The position numbers and the translations under genes were made by a program. Below the pieces are notes generated by a model that ran no database searches, was not told the origin of the DNA, and saw only the letters and a list, made by a program, of their open reading frames with translations. Positions 13,417 through 21,294 of a stretch of 64,000 nucleotides of DNA are shown piece after piece. The stretch covers positions 6,696,001-6,760,000 of the forward strand of contig NC_003155.5 of the NCBI RefSeq assembly GCF_000009765.2. Reading direction: 5' to 3'. Every line of letters begins with the position of its first letter. The stretch's first letter is position 1. This stretch comes from Streptomyces avermitilis MA-4680 = NBRC 14893 (GTDB lineage Bacteria > Actinomycetota > Actinomycetes > Streptomycetales > Streptomycetaceae).

Positions 13417-13477
13417 GTTGAGAGCCTTTGTCGGAAAAGGTCATGACGATGTCAGGGTCTACTCGTATCTTCAGACC

Positions 13478-14344
13478 ATGACCGTCACTGCCCGCCGGGA
13501 GCTGGTGAGCGCAGCAACCCGTAACGCGTTCCGCTCTCTTGCCACGGATCTGACCATCCGGATCGTGGCCGAGCTGTGGGAGGACCATGGGTTCGCGCCC
13601 ATCCCGCCCGAGGAGCTGAAGTACGACGACCCCGGGCAGCGGCGGACCACCTTCATGCTCTATGCGGAGGGCGTGGACTGGGGCGATCCTGAGCATGTCC
13701 GCCGGGCTCTCCTCGTCTTCGAGGACTTCATTCGCGCGTACCGAGACCCCGACCAGCAGGGCACCCCGAAGTGGCTTGAGGACATCGGTGTTCGACTGGA
13801 GCGGGACGGATTCCTGCTCGACAAGAGCGGCCGAATCTCATGGGAGCGAGCGCCGGTCCGTCTCCTGGATCGGGACCTGAGCACCCTGAGTGACGGCTCG
13901 GGGATCGCGGTCGAACTGGAGCGAATCAGGCGGGACCTGACGACCGATCCTCACGGGGCGATCGGGGCCGCCAAGCAGCTCATCGAGGCCACGGCGAAGA
14001 CGGCTCTCCGGGAGCTGAGCATCGAGATCGACAAGAATGCCGCGCTCCCGACTCTGGTCAGCACCGTCCAGAAGGCACTGAAGCTCGACGCCGGTTCGGC
14101 TCCCGACGGGCCTGACGGCAGCAAGGCCGTGAAGAAGATCCTTTCCGGCTCGGTGAACATCGCCGTGGGCGTCGCGGAGCTGCGCAACCAGGGCTTCGGT
14201 AGTGGTCACGGGCAGGCCAGCGCGCCGTCCGGGCTGGGGGTTCGTCATGCCCGCCTGACCGTCAACGCAGCCGTGACCTGGTGTGAGCTGATCCTCGACA
14301 CTCTGGCCGACCCGGCCGCGCCGTGGCGCAAGGGCCAGGTCTGA
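13478..14344 (+). CDS. Abortive infection (Abi_C-like) protein
   Basis: Encodes 288 residues from ATG 13478. TATCTT about 12 bases upstream could be the -10 of a near-leaderless promoter. The C-terminal 130 residues fit the Abi_C domain: GAIGAAKQLIEATAKTALRE, LPTLVSTVQKAL, ILSGSVNIAVGVAELRNQGFGSGHG, and HARLTVNAAVTWCELILDTL. The RNxGFGSGHG motif is diagnostic. Such proteins are linked to phage-exclusion phenotypes. It converges on the integrase with one base between stops, at the end of element A next to its attachment site, a usual position for cargo defence genes. The N-terminal 150 residues are not recognised. Confidence 0.8.
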   Translation: MTVTARRELVSAATRNAFRSLATDLTIRIVAELWEDHGFAPIPPEELKYDDPGQRRTTFMLYAEGVDWGDPEHVRRALLVFEDFIRAYRDPDQQGTPKWLEDIGVRLERDGFLLDKSGRISWERAPVRLLDRDLSTLSDGSGIAVELERIRRDLTTDPHGAIGAAKQLIEATAKTALRELSIEIDKNAALPTLVSTVQKALKLDAGSAPDGPDGSKAVKKILSGSVNIAVGVAELRNQGFGSGHGQASAPSGLGVRHARLTVNAAVTWCELILDTLADPAAPWRKGQV

Positions 14345-14345
14345 C

Positions 14346-15848
14346 CTACTTCCAGAACACCTCGACCCGGTCCGGGTTCCAGACGTTGAAGGGCCGGGTC
14401 GCGGGGTGGATCAGGATCTCTCGGATCAGCCCCCGGTACGTCGACTGCTTCCGGGCGACGGAGTAGTCCTTCCACGCCTTCCGCAGCTCGGCCGCGCTGA
14501 CCTCGGAGAGGTTGGCCTTGACCCCGTACTGAGCGATCTCCTTGCGGGCCCCGGCCATCCGGCCGTTCAGGGTGTCGATCGCGTCCCGGATCTCCCGGGC
14601 CGGGCGGTCGCCGTCCAGGAGTTCGTCCCCCAGCTCCTTCTTCCGCCGCTCCCAGCGGGCGAGCTTGGCCTCCAGCGCTGGGCGGGGGTCGTTGTCGTCC
14701 GCCTCGGCCGCCGCCTCGACCTCCTCCAGGCGCTTGAAGAGGAGCTTCTCCAACAGCGGCTCCAGGTCGGGGATCTGGATCGTCCGGCCTCCACAGCCGC
14801 CCCCGTCCTTCTTGCACGTATAGATGGGCATGTCCTTGTCCCCGCGCTGCCCCGTGCTCATCCGGTGGTGCTTCTTCCCCTCTTCCTTGCAGGAGCAGGG
14901 CTCGCCCGCGACGTGCGAGACCTTGCACGTGCACTTCACCAGGCCGCTCAGCGGGTACTTCAGGGCCGGGGTGTCCCGCTCGCCGTACTCCGCCTTGAAC
15001 TCCTCGGAGCGCTCGGCGAGTAGGGCTCGGATCATGTCGCTGTCCTCGGGCTCGATGATCTTCGGCCAGACGGCCTGACCGTAGATCTCGCCCCTGTGCT
15101 CCTTGCGGCCCGAGATCCGGCCGGACATCAGCAGGAACCGCATGGCCTGGTACGACCAGGCCCCGCCGGTGGACGTCTTGATGCCCGCCTCGTTGGCCTC
15201 GGCCACCAGGGTCCCGAGCTTCTCGCCCTCCAGGACGCGGCGGGCCCACTTCTTGATGTGGGCGGCCTCCTCCTCGTTCAGGATCTCGCCCAGGATCTTC
15301 CGGCGTGAGCCCTCGCCGTCGAAGAGCCGGGTGTAACCGAAGGGCCGGTGGCCGGAGTTGTGGATCTTCCCGGCCTCGACCAGCTCCTGGATCTTGCGGA
15401 GGATGCGCTCCTGCTTGTGCTCGACCTCGTACTTCGCGATGGCCCCGAGCATCCGGGCGACCAACCGGCCCGTGGGGGTGCTCAGATCGAGGTCGCCCGC
15501 CTTGACGGTCGCGATCTCGGTCTTGTGGTCCTCCACGATGTTGATCAGGTGCTCCAGCTCCACGGGCTGGCGGTACACGCGGTCCGGGTGCCAGGACACG
15601 ATGGCGTCGATGCAGCCCATCTCGATGTCGGCCAGCATCCGCAGGTAGTCCTTGCGCTTCTTCCGGCGGTCCGCGGCCGTCACGTCGTTGTCGATGTAGA
15701 CCTCGATGACCCTCCAGCCGAGGGAGGCGGCGAGGAGTCGGCAGTCGTCCTCCTGGCGCTTGACGCCAAGTCCCCCGCCCTCGCGGTCATCTGAGATGCG
15801 GACATAGATCCCGACGCGGCGAACCCGATCTCTGGCGGAGGTCTTCAT
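14346..15848 (-). CDS. Large serine recombinase, integrase of element A
   Basis: Encodes 500 residues from ATG 15848 (MKTSARDRVRRVGIYVRISDD). The catalytic domain has the Ser in YVRISDD and the expected Arg region (SWHPDRVYRQPVELEHLI). The Recombinase domain follows (GHRPFGYTRLFDG...). A zinc ribbon comes next, with C-x-C and C-x-C pairs (KCTCKVSHV...PCSCKEEG) and YTCKKDGGGCGG. The C-terminal coiled coil is KLARWERRKKELGDEL. It starts about 40 bp from the comEC island, which places the attachment half-site just upstream of its start. It is not obviously close to the second integrase. Confidence 0.93.
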   Translation of the reverse strand: MKTSARDRVRRVGIYVRISDDREGGGLGVKRQEDDCRLLAASLGWRVIEVYIDNDVTAADRRKKRKDYLRMLADIEMGCIDAIVSWHPDRVYRQPVELEHLINIVEDHKTEIATVKAGDLDLSTPTGRLVARMLGAIAKYEVEHKQERILRKIQELVEAGKIHNSGHRPFGYTRLFDGEGSRRKILGEILNEEEAAHIKKWARRVLEGEKLGTLVAEANEAGIKTSTGGAWSYQAMRFLLMSGRISGRKEHRGEIYGQAVWPKIIEPEDSDMIRALLAERSEEFKAEYGERDTPALKYPLSGLVKCTCKVSHVAGEPCSCKEEGKKHHRMSTGQRGDKDMPIYTCKKDGGGCGGRTIQIPDLEPLLEKLLFKRLEEVEAAAEADDNDPRPALEAKLARWERRKKELGDELLDGDRPAREIRDAIDTLNGRMAGARKEIAQYGVKANLSEVSAAELRKAWKDYSVARKQSTYRGLIREILIHPATRPFNVWNPDRVEVFWK

Positions 15849-15895
15849 GCCCTTGACGGTAGCTGAGCTGGTGGGGTCCAAGGAAGGTGTGGCAC
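15849..15895. other. Right attachment site of element A (comEC junction)
   Basis: Left of about 15884 the sequence is element DNA. From CAC CAT GGC (15893-15901) it reads in frame as ComEC (HHGSAYQDPELIRRV), and the preceding AAG GTG (15884-15889) may also be host sequence. The crossover must lie close to this point. The other end of element A is off the window, so the exact core cannot be fixed. Confidence 0.6.
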
Positions 15896-15979
15896 CATGG
15901 CTCGGCCTACCAGGACCCGGAGCTCATACGCAGGGTGGCCCCACGGCTCGCGTTGATCTCGTGCGGCCGGGACAACCCG
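15893..15979 (+). pseudogene. comEC: comEC internal fragment (29 codons) trapped between two elements
   Basis: The plus strand reads HHGSAYQDPELIRRVAPRL, then ALISCGRDNP. This is the late metallo-beta-lactamase-like segment of ComEC, the competence DNA channel protein. It stops being ComEC right after the NP codons (15974-15979). The missing continuation, YGHPAPSTV, is found at 25569, to the right of element B. The 5' bulk of comEC must lie left of element A, outside the window. Confidence 0.88.
15974..15979. other. attL core of element B
   Basis: AACCCG here and at 25563-25568 is the only sequence shared by the two junctions. ComEC coding lies to the left here and to the right there. The crossover dinucleotide lies within or beside this 6-bp core. 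Flanking sequence from 15980 belongs to element B. Confidence 0.8.
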
Positions 15980-16129
15980 AAGACTCGTGACTTCCAGTTC
16001 TAGCACGTCGCCCCTGGTCAGCGCACTGCTTCGGCCACAGGGGCGGGGGTGCCGAGGGTCCGAGCGCCGCTCATTCACGCGACTACTGAAGTCCTCATCC
16101 GCGTAGCCTGATTGGGCCAGAAAGACAGT

Positions 16130-16166
16130 GCCCCGGCGGGAAGGGTGAAGGCTTCCGCACCGGGGC
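16130..16166 (+). terminator. Leader hairpin before the first gene of element B
   Basis: GCCCCGG (16130-16136) pairs with CCGGGGC (16160-16166), with an inner GGAAG/CTTCC arm. It ends 24 bp upstream of the ATG at 16190. It may terminate incoming transcription or attenuate this gene. The rest of 15980-16129 holds nothing recognised beyond the att arm and a possible promoter. Confidence 0.45.
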
Positions 16167-16189
16167 TTACCGACTGAATTGGAGTCGGC

Positions 16190-16546
16190 ATGACGGAGCC
16201 TATCGCCGCTGGAAAGCCCGAGTCCCTGCGCCGCCTACCGTGGACCGGACCCGAGGGCAGCGCGGAATACGCAGCGCCCGAGGACGGCGTCGAGCAGATC
16301 GCAGACCGCACCGAGGCACACCTCATCAGAATGGCGCGCAACGATGCCGCCTACGCGCTGACCATGGCGGAGCGACCGGAAGTCTCGCGCACTGATCTCT
16401 GCCTGCTGGTACGGAAGTTGGCCGGTGCTGTGGGCGATGTTGCCAGCGTCGCCGAACTGCGCGGTGAACGACTCAACGAACCGATCTACGCCCCTGCGGT
16501 TCGGGCACTGGAGGAAGCCTTGCGCGCGGCTCTGAGCCAGCGCTGA
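16190..16546 (+). CDS. Small protein of unknown function, element B
   Basis: Encodes 118 residues from ATG 16190 with a TTGGAG ribosome site. It is acidic and helical (DGVEQIADRTEAHLIRMARNDAAYALTMAE...YAPAVRALEEALRAAL). It is a monocistronic unit between the leader hairpin (16130-16166) and a terminator (16557-16598). It lies at the opposite end of element B from the integrase. A recombination directionality factor would be worth considering, but no motif supports it. Confidence 0.6.
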   Translation: MTEPIAAGKPESLRRLPWTGPEGSAEYAAPEDGVEQIADRTEAHLIRMARNDAAYALTMAERPEVSRTDLCLLVRKLAGAVGDVASVAELRGERLNEPIYAPAVRALEEALRAALSQR

Positions 16547-16556
16547 TCAACCAGTA

Positions 16557-16598
16557 GCCCCGCAGCGCTCCGGGACGTTCCCAGGGGCGCTACGGGGC
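16557..16598 (+). terminator. Rho-independent-type terminator
   Basis: GCCCCGcAGCGCtCC pairs with GGgGCGCTaCGGGGC, followed by CTTTTG. It starts ten bases after the stop of the 16190-16546 gene. Confidence 0.75.
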
Positions 16599-16610
16599 CT
16601 TTTGCTGCGG

Positions 16611-16781
16611 TCAGTGCTTACGTGGCTGGACAGGGGAACGGGTGGAAGCATTGCGCCGCCACCACAACCCCTTGCACGTGGACGGAGAGAGGTTGAAGAA
16701 GTGCCCGCACTGTGCGCACCAGGGCAACCCGTTCTCGGGGTCTGTAGGGCACTCGGCGGCACAGCGGGGGCACTTCTCCAC
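16611..16781 (-). CDS. Small zinc-ribbon-like protein
   Basis: Encodes 56 residues from a GTG at 16781 (VEKCPRCAAECPTDPENGLPW). The spacing C-x2-C...C-x2-C (CPRC, CAQC) fits a short zinc ribbon, followed by a basic tail. It lies 11 bp downstream of the DUF397 gene in the same orientation, so it probably shares that transcript. Coding status is uncertain because it is short. Confidence 0.4.
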   Translation of the reverse strand: MEKCPRCAAECPTDPENGLPWCAQCGHFFNLSPSTCKGLWWRRNASTRSPVQPRKH

Positions 16782-16792
16782 GGGACCTACTC

Positions 16793-17002
16793 TCAGGCGC
16801 TCAGATCGAACTCTCCGGCCTTGACAGCGTCGGTGAGCGTCACCCACTGGTCGGGCGTCATGGTGACGATGGTCTCGGGGCGCTCGCTGTCCCGCAATGC
16901 CACCACGCCCGGCAAGTTCACGGCCACCTGCGGGCAGTTGCCCACTTTCTTGTCACGGCAGGCAGCCGCACTGACGAATTCGTACTCGGGGATCGCGTTC
17001 AT
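16793..17002 (-). CDS. DUF397 protein, small partner of the XRE regulator
   Basis: Encodes 69 residues from ATG 17002. GNCPQVAVNLPGVVALRDSERPETIVTMTPDQWVTLTDAVKAGEFD matches the DUF397 pattern (GNCVEVA...VAVRDSKDP...FTPAEW...VKAGEFD). In Streptomyces these proteins are typically paired with XRE-family regulators and act as small toxin-like or modulator partners. The probable partner is the XRE/TPR gene at 17593, which is close by but on the other strand. Confidence 0.78.
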   Translation of the reverse strand: MNAIPEYEFVSAAACRDKKVGNCPQVAVNLPGVVALRDSERPETIVTMTPDQWVTLTDAVKAGEFDLSA

Positions 17003-17107
17003 GGTGCCTATCCCTTCGCTGAACTGCTGCGGGGAAACGGTCCCCGTGCCGTCTTGCAATCCGCCCCGGTGAACGCTCGACCTGTCCGGCGCTCACTGGT
17101 GCGGAAG

Positions 17108-17308
17108 TCAGGCCCGGCGGACGTTGCGCGGGTCGTTCGGATGGCCCCACACCATGTGGACATGCATGGCGCGAACAGTTGCGGCAGCCGCTTTCGGATC
17201 ACCCGTCTTGACTGCCTCGGTCACGCCCATCCGTAGCAGCGCGCAGACAGGGCACGTCTCCGGGTCGACCCTTCCGGGGCGGGGGGTCCGAAGATCAAAA
17301 AGGATCAT
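17108..17308 (-). CDS. Small protein of unknown function
   Basis: Encodes 66 residues from ATG 17308 (MILFDLRTPRPGRVDPETCP). CPVC and later His residues (MHVHMVWGH) could form a metal site. The start overlaps the stop of the gene at 17305-17493 (ATGA). It belongs to a short leftward cluster that ends at 16611. Confidence 0.55.
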   Translation of the reverse strand: MILFDLRTPRPGRVDPETCPVCALLRMGVTEAVKTGDPKAAAATVRAMHVHMVWGHPNDPRNVRRA

Positions 17309-17493
17309 CGGGGGCACTCGAAATGCCGATAGATAGCGGCCGGTGGACCGGATCGCCTCTCAATGCAGGAGCGGCGGCAGGGCTCAAGGCGGTTGATCGT
17401 CTGCTTGCAGTCAGCACACGTGGACCCGGCAGGGGCGTACGTCACGTAATCCGCCGTGTCTACCTCAGTCTTGGGCGCTGCGCTCGCTGCCAT
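17305..17493 (-). CDS. Small Cys-containing protein
   Basis: Encodes 62 residues (MAASAAPKTEVDTADYVTYA...). It has CADC, CRRSC and a final ECPR, suggesting a zinc-binding fold. It is divergent from the XRE regulator, whose start is 100 bp away, so the two probably share a control region. No family is recognised. Confidence 0.5.
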   Translation of the reverse strand: MAASAAPKTEVDTADYVTYAPAGSTCADCKQTINRLEPCRRSCIERRSGPPAAIYRHFECPR

Positions 17494-17592
17494 GCCGTCC
17501 CCTCACGTCGACTGTCCGGCGTTCAGCCTCCGCCTGGGATTGATCAGTGACTAGTGGCCCCCTGTAGGCCCGGTGTCGGCCAGAATTGAGGC

Positions 17593-18810
17593 ATGACCAA
17601 TGCCATCGGGGCCAACATCAAAAGGCTGCGGGAAGCGCGCGGCTACAGCCAGGCACGGCTAGCCCATGAGGTGTGCCGGGCAGCCGGGGTCATTGGTGAT
17701 CCGGTCGGCCGCCAGGAAGTCAGCCGGTGGGAGACAGGGAAACGCACGCCGCGGGAATGGCTGCCGTTCATCGCTGCCGCTTTAGGCGTGTCCGCGGATA
17801 CCCTGCGCGCGCCCCTGGCGCCCCCTGAGCCGCCTTTGCCGACGCTGGCCGACTTCCTGCCCGAGGGTGACCCACTGAGCCCGCTACAGGGCCACTCAGG
17901 GCGCCGGATCGGAATGGGCGCAGTGGAGGACCTACAACAGCGGGTGCATGGCCTACGGCTTGCCGACGACGTCCTAGCCGGTGGAGACCTGATCCGCCCC
18001 GCGCTGCGTGAACTGCGCTCCGCCGTGAAGCTGTACCGGGAGGGCAGTCACACCAGCGAGGTAGGGCGTCAACTCCTGCGGCAGATAGGGGAGGTGGCAC
18101 AGATTGCAGGATGGATTGCAAGCGACGCTGGCCAGCATGCGGAAGCTGAGCGGATCTACCGGCTCGGAATCAGCGCTGCGAGGCAGGCGGAGGATCACAC
18201 CCTTGCCGGGAACATTGCCGGAAGCCTGGCCTACCAACTCAGCAACACAGGCAGGGAAGTTGAGGGGCTGAAACTGGCCCGTGCGGCGGTCAATGAGACT
18301 GGTCCCGACGCTCCGCCAAAGGCTCGCGCGCTGTACCTGGACCGGGTGGCATGGGCGCACGTCAAGGCGGGCGGAATAGAGAACGGGCAACAGGCAATGC
18401 GGGCCCTGGGGGAGGCCGGGCAGGCACTCAGCGACGACAGCGCCGGTACGGAATCGCCCGCCTATATGTATTGGGTCGACGCTGGCGAACTGCGGGTCAT
18501 GGAATCTCGCGTCTACACAGAGCTGCACCGGCCCTTGCGCGCCGTGCCATTGCTGCGGGAAGTGCTCAGCGGATACGACGCGACCCATACCCGCGAAATG
18601 GCCCTGTATCTGTCATGGATGGCCGTTGCGCTCGCTGATGCCAATGAGCCCGAGGAAGCGGCAGCAGTAGCCGAACGGGTTGTCTCGCTAGCCTCTGACA
18701 TTCCCTCGGAGCGGACAGCGGAACGGGTCCGGGTGATCCTTCAACGCTTGCGCGAATACGCGGACGTGCCGGAAGTTGCAACGCTACTCGCTGAACACCA
18801 GGTCACTTAG
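17593..18810 (+). CDS. XRE-family regulator with C-terminal TPR-like repeats
   Basis: Encodes 405 residues. Residues 5-70 are an XRE helix-turn-helix (IGANIKRLREARGYSQARLAHEV...GRQEVSRWETGKRTPREWLPFIAAALGV). The remainder is built of helical hairpins typical of TPR ligand-sensing regulators. Codon 64 (17782-17784) is TTA, a rare codon in Streptomyces that depends on the bldA tRNA. Translation may therefore be tied to development. It is the only plus-strand gene in the centre of element B and is the likely lysogeny or transfer switch. Confidence 0.85.
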   Translation: MTNAIGANIKRLREARGYSQARLAHEVCRAAGVIGDPVGRQEVSRWETGKRTPREWLPFIAAALGVSADTLRAPLAPPEPPLPTLADFLPEGDPLSPLQGHSGRRIGMGAVEDLQQRVHGLRLADDVLAGGDLIRPALRELRSAVKLYREGSHTSEVGRQLLRQIGEVAQIAGWIASDAGQHAEAERIYRLGISAARQAEDHTLAGNIAGSLAYQLSNTGREVEGLKLARAAVNETGPDAPPKARALYLDRVAWAHVKAGGIENGQQAMRALGEAGQALSDDSAGTESPAYMYWVDAGELRVMESRVYTELHRPLRAVPLLREVLSGYDATHTREMALYLSWMAVALADANEPEEAAAVAERVVSLASDIPSERTAERVRVILQRLREYADVPEVATLLAEHQVT

Positions 18811-18928
18811 CTTGTGCGCACGACGCTGCAACTCCACTTCCCCGCATAATGCCAGGTCAGAGCCACCGAGGGGCGCAGCCGGCTGAGCTTATGATTTCCA
18901 ATTGCTAACATGTCGTGAATGCAGGAAA

Positions 18929-18959
18929 GCCCCGACCCTGGAATATCCAGGATCGGGGC
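18929..18959. terminator. Bidirectional terminator between convergent genes
   Basis: GCCCCGAcCCTGGA pairs with TCCAGGaTCGGGGC around an ATA loop, with one mismatch. It lies between the XRE gene and the leftward gene ending at 18965. The remaining spacer 18811-18928 shows nothing recognised. Confidence 0.75.
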
Positions 18960-18964
18960 ACTTG

Positions 18965-19159
18965 CTATTCCGTCTCGGCCAACTCGGTCACGCGCTCATC
19001 AGCCTCAGCGAGTAGGGCATGCGAGTACAACTCAGGATCGGCATTCAGAACGCGACGGCGCGCACGCTGGACCAACGACACATCAAGCGGCGGGAAAGTC
19101 CACAGGGGAGCGCTCAATTCCTCAGCGGACAGGGACAGGTAGTGGCGTAGGTCGCTCAT
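18965..19159 (-). CDS. Small helical protein of unknown function
   Basis: Encodes 64 residues (MSDLRHYLSLSAEELSAPLWTF...), helical with an acidic end (EADERVTELAETE). The ATG overlaps the stop of the DUF2637 gene. It is the last gene of the leftward set in element B. Confidence 0.6.
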   Translation of the reverse strand: MSDLRHYLSLSAEELSAPLWTFPPLDVSLVQRARRRVLNADPELYSHALLAEADERVTELAETE

Positions 19160-19797
19160 TCGCCACCGGCCAGCGCGAGGTACCGGCGTCCGGTCCGCTC
19201 GGACACGCTGTAATGGTCGGCCAGCATCCGGCCGGTAACCGGTCGGCCATTGTCCGCAGCGAGTGAGGCCATGACCGTGCGCACGTCCTCGGCGGTCGGG
19301 GGAGTGACCGGGTCATCCTGCGGAGCATCCGGCGCGCTGGCTTCGAAGTCCTGCCATAGGTCGGTGTCCGGCCAACTGTCCGGCAGGGGCTCAGTGGCCG
19401 CAGGAGCGACTATCGGGGGCGCAGGGTCCGCGGGGACCGGTACGGCCACGGCAGGCGCCTGAGCGGTCACCCATGGCCGGTGCATCCGGTACAGGGTCAC
19501 GGGGAACACGGCGTGCAGTCCGGCCGAAACCCACGTGTCGACGCTGGCGAGTGATTCCGCGGTCAGCACTCCGGCCACGTTGGCGGACACGGCCACGGCC
19601 ACGGCGAACAGGACGTCACGGCGTGACCGGACTGCCCAGACTAGGAACAGGTCGACGGCCACCGGCACGGCATAGGACGGCCAGCCTGGAACTCCGTGCG
19701 TTTCAGCGAGGTGCTGCTGTGTGGCGAACGATATGAGCATGGACGCCAACAGGGCTGCGTACCGGGCGTAGTTGGTTACTGAATGGCGAGTCAGCAA
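19156..19797 (-). CDS. DUF2637 membrane protein with C-terminal HTH-like region
   Basis: Encodes 213 residues from a TTG at 19797 with a GGAGA ribosome site. The N-terminal 110 residues have three to four membrane segments with the DUF2637 style (LISFATQQHLAETHGVPGWPSYAVPVAVDLFLVWAV). A Pro/Ala-rich linker and a short HTH-like end follow (RPVTGRMLADHYSVSERTGRRYLAL). It is the counterpart of the longer gene at 3713-4657 in element A. DUF2637 proteins are frequent in actinomycete integrative elements. The biochemical role is unknown. Confidence 0.75.
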   Translation of the reverse strand: MLTRHSVTNYARYAALLASMLISFATQQHLAETHGVPGWPSYAVPVAVDLFLVWAVRSRRDVLFAVAVAVSANVAGVLTAESLASVDTWVSAGLHAVFPVTLYRMHRPWVTAQAPAVAVPVPADPAPPIVAPAATEPLPDSWPDTDLWQDFEASAPDAPQDDPVTPPTAEDVRTVMASLAADNGRPVTGRMLADHYSVSERTGRRYLALAGGE

Positions 19798-19813
19798 GAG
19801 GTCTCCAGGGCAT

Positions 19814-19849
19814 TAAAAAGGTGCCCCGGCTCAGTGAGTCAAGGCACCT
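19814..19849 (-). terminator. Minus-strand terminator in the leader of the DUF2637 gene
   Basis: On the minus strand AGGTGCC pairs with GGCACCT, followed directly by TTTTTAA. It sits between the gene ending at 19868 and the TTG at 19797, leaving under 20 bp before the start codon. It may therefore attenuate rather than end the operon. Confidence 0.65.
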
Positions 19850-19867
19850 ACCAGAACTGGTATGTGA

Positions 19868-20068
19868 TCAGTCGGTGGGGAAGTCATTTAGGCGGCAGTG
19901 AAGACACCCTGAGCCCCCAGGCTGAATGCCGAAGTCATGGCGCTCGCAGATGACCCAACCGGCGCCGTCCCGGTCATTCCAGGGGCCGAAACTGGAACGT
20001 CTTTCGGAAGTGGCAGGGGCATTTCGCTGCGCTGCTGCTCGACGCCGAGCCTGGCTCACGTGGGCCAC
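19868..20068 (-). CDS. Small protein with His/Cys cluster
   Basis: Encodes 66 residues from a GTG at 20068 overlapping the end of the terminase-like gene by 13 bp. It has a basic N-terminus (ARRRAAAQRN) and then ICERHDFGIQPGGSGCLHC, which may bind zinc. No family is recognised. Confidence 0.5.
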   Translation of the reverse strand: MAHVSQARRRAAAQRNAPATSERRSSFGPWNDRDGAGWVICERHDFGIQPGGSGCLHCRLNDFPTD

Positions 20069-20397
20069 CCCTCAAGTGCGTAACCAGCGGCAGACAGGGA
20101 GCCGGGAGTCAGTAGAAGGGTCTCGGAAATGCGGCGAACCTCGGTCAGTTGAGCGGCATTCACGCCTGTTCCGAGCGCCTCAAGTTCCACCAAGAGGGCG
20201 ACCATTCCGACGCATGCGTCATCCCAGAGATTTGCGCTGGGGCCCTTCCAGAGTGACGACCATCGAGACAGCATTCCATCGGTCCAATCCTCGGCTCGCT
20301 CGGGAGGCATGGGCACAGGCAGGCTGCATTCAGGAGGTAGAATCACGCGGCTGATACCGGGGCGCGAGCGGCCACGGCGAAGGTTTTCGCTATTCAC
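20056..20397 (-). CDS. Candidate phage terminase small subunit
   Basis: Encodes 113 residues from GTG 20397. ILPPECSLPVPMPPERAEDWTDGMLSRWSSLWKGPSANLWDD, a helical VGMVALLVELEALGTGVNAAQLTEVRRISETLLLTPGSLSAAGY, and a short tail resemble terminase small subunits annotated in Streptomyces phages. It directly follows an HNH gene, the usual neighbour of terS at cos-type packaging sites. No terminase large subunit follows. The call rests on sequence style and context, not on a catalytic motif. Confidence 0.6.
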   Translation of the reverse strand: MNSENLRRGRSRPGISRVILPPECSLPVPMPPERAEDWTDGMLSRWSSLWKGPSANLWDDACVGMVALLVELEALGTGVNAAQLTEVRRISETLLLTPGSLSAAGYALEGWPT

Positions 20398-20585
20398 GTT
20401 GAGTCACTTTCGGTTGGTTACTAAGGGGCGTCGCATGCGGTTTTTGAACACGCTGCGTATTTTTCCCCGAGCGCACCAGGCGGAGACCTCCCCTGCGCCT
20501 CGGAGGTCCAAGGGCCGAGTTGATCACCCCCCACCCCCCAGGACCCTTTCAGGCACACAAAGTGACGAGTGAAATGGGCCAGCGC
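20398..20585. other. HNH-terS intergenic region, possible packaging site
   Basis: This 188-bp non-coding stretch holds a hairpin (GACCTCC...GGAGGTC near 20488-20512), a C-run (20526-20541) and A+T-rich patches. In cos phages the packaging site usually lies next to HNH and terS, so this is the natural place to look for cos. No cos sequence is recognised. Confidence 0.3.
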
Positions 20586-21200
20586 TCACGTTCCGTTTCC
20601 CTGGTCGCGCATGGTTCGCCTGTTGTGGTGAGCAGTAGTCATTGCCCGGAGATTGGTCCAGTCATGGGCGCGGGGACCCAATGGGCCGAGTCCGTCAATG
20701 TGGTCAACGACCTGCGCCCTAGGCCTCAGGATTTCCGGGGTCAACATGCACTCGTCGCATTCACAGTGCCAGTGCTCGCGGAGGAATGCCGTTCGTGTCC
20801 GCTGCCATTCCTTGGACCGGTACGCCCTTTGATGCGCTGAGCTATTGCGGTGCCTGCCGTGCGCTCGCTTGCATTCCAGACACTTCCCCTTGGGCACCTG
20901 ACACGGGCACCTCGGCACGCTGCACACGGACTTGCGGCCGGAGTCCGGAGGCTGGCACGGCTCATGCGCCACGTACTCACCCGGCTTGGCCGCTGGCTTC
21001 GCTGTATGGCTCTCAGCGGGCTTAGGTGGTGGCTTGGGTGCTGGCGTCGCATCCTCGGGCCAGACGCCATCAGCAGGCACCACCAAGCCCGTACGGAGCC
21101 ACTGAGGGGCGCTCTCGTCCGACACGACGAATTCGTCTCCGGGGCCGTGTTCGGTGCCCTGGTAATCCAGGCGGCAGAACGAGCCGACACGCAGCCTCAT
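20586..21200 (-). CDS. HNH endonuclease
   Basis: Encodes 204 residues from ATG 21200 with a GGAAAA ribosome site. The N-terminal 60 residues are beta-rich (LRVGSFCRLDYQGTEHGPGDEFVVSDE), followed by a Pro/Lys linker. A Cys-rich part (CSVPRCPCQVPKGKCLECKR) follows. The HNH core is VVDHIDGLGP...WTNLRAMTTAHHNRRT, with His, Asn and His in place. Phage HNH proteins of this kind assist terminase in cos cleavage. Position next to the terS-like gene supports that. Confidence 0.82.
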   Translation of the reverse strand: MRLRVGSFCRLDYQGTEHGPGDEFVVSDESAPQWLRTGLVVPADGVWPEDATPAPKPPPKPAESHTAKPAAKPGEYVAHEPCQPPDSGRKSVCSVPRCPCQVPKGKCLECKRAHGRHRNSSAHQRAYRSKEWQRTRTAFLREHWHCECDECMLTPEILRPRAQVVDHIDGLGPLGPRAHDWTNLRAMTTAHHNRRTMRDQGNGT

Positions 21201-21225
21201 TAGTGCATTTTCCTTTCTCGGCAAA

Positions 21226-21251
21226 GGGGCCCAGCGGGAATGCCGGGCCCC
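21226..21251 (-). terminator. Leader hairpin before the HNH gene
   Basis: GGGGCCC (21226-21232) pairs with GGGCCCC (21245-21251). On the minus strand TTTG follows. It lies 25 bp upstream of the HNH start. Confidence 0.5.
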
Positions 21252-21294
21252 ATGTCCAGTCGCTCAGTCAGCGGGCAGAAAGGCGCTCAGCGGC

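Noticed and set aside
13417..13440. GAGAGCCTTTGTCGG resembles GAGAGCCTTCGG near the element B att site (25551)
   Set aside because: The similarity is short with a gap, and the comEC reading shows the true left junction at 15974.
1..15848. Element A as a complete prophage
   Set aside because: The BRO protein is phage-like, but no structural, packaging or lysis gene is seen in 15.8 kb. Spd-like membrane genes point to a conjugative or hybrid element. The left part is missing, so the question stays open.
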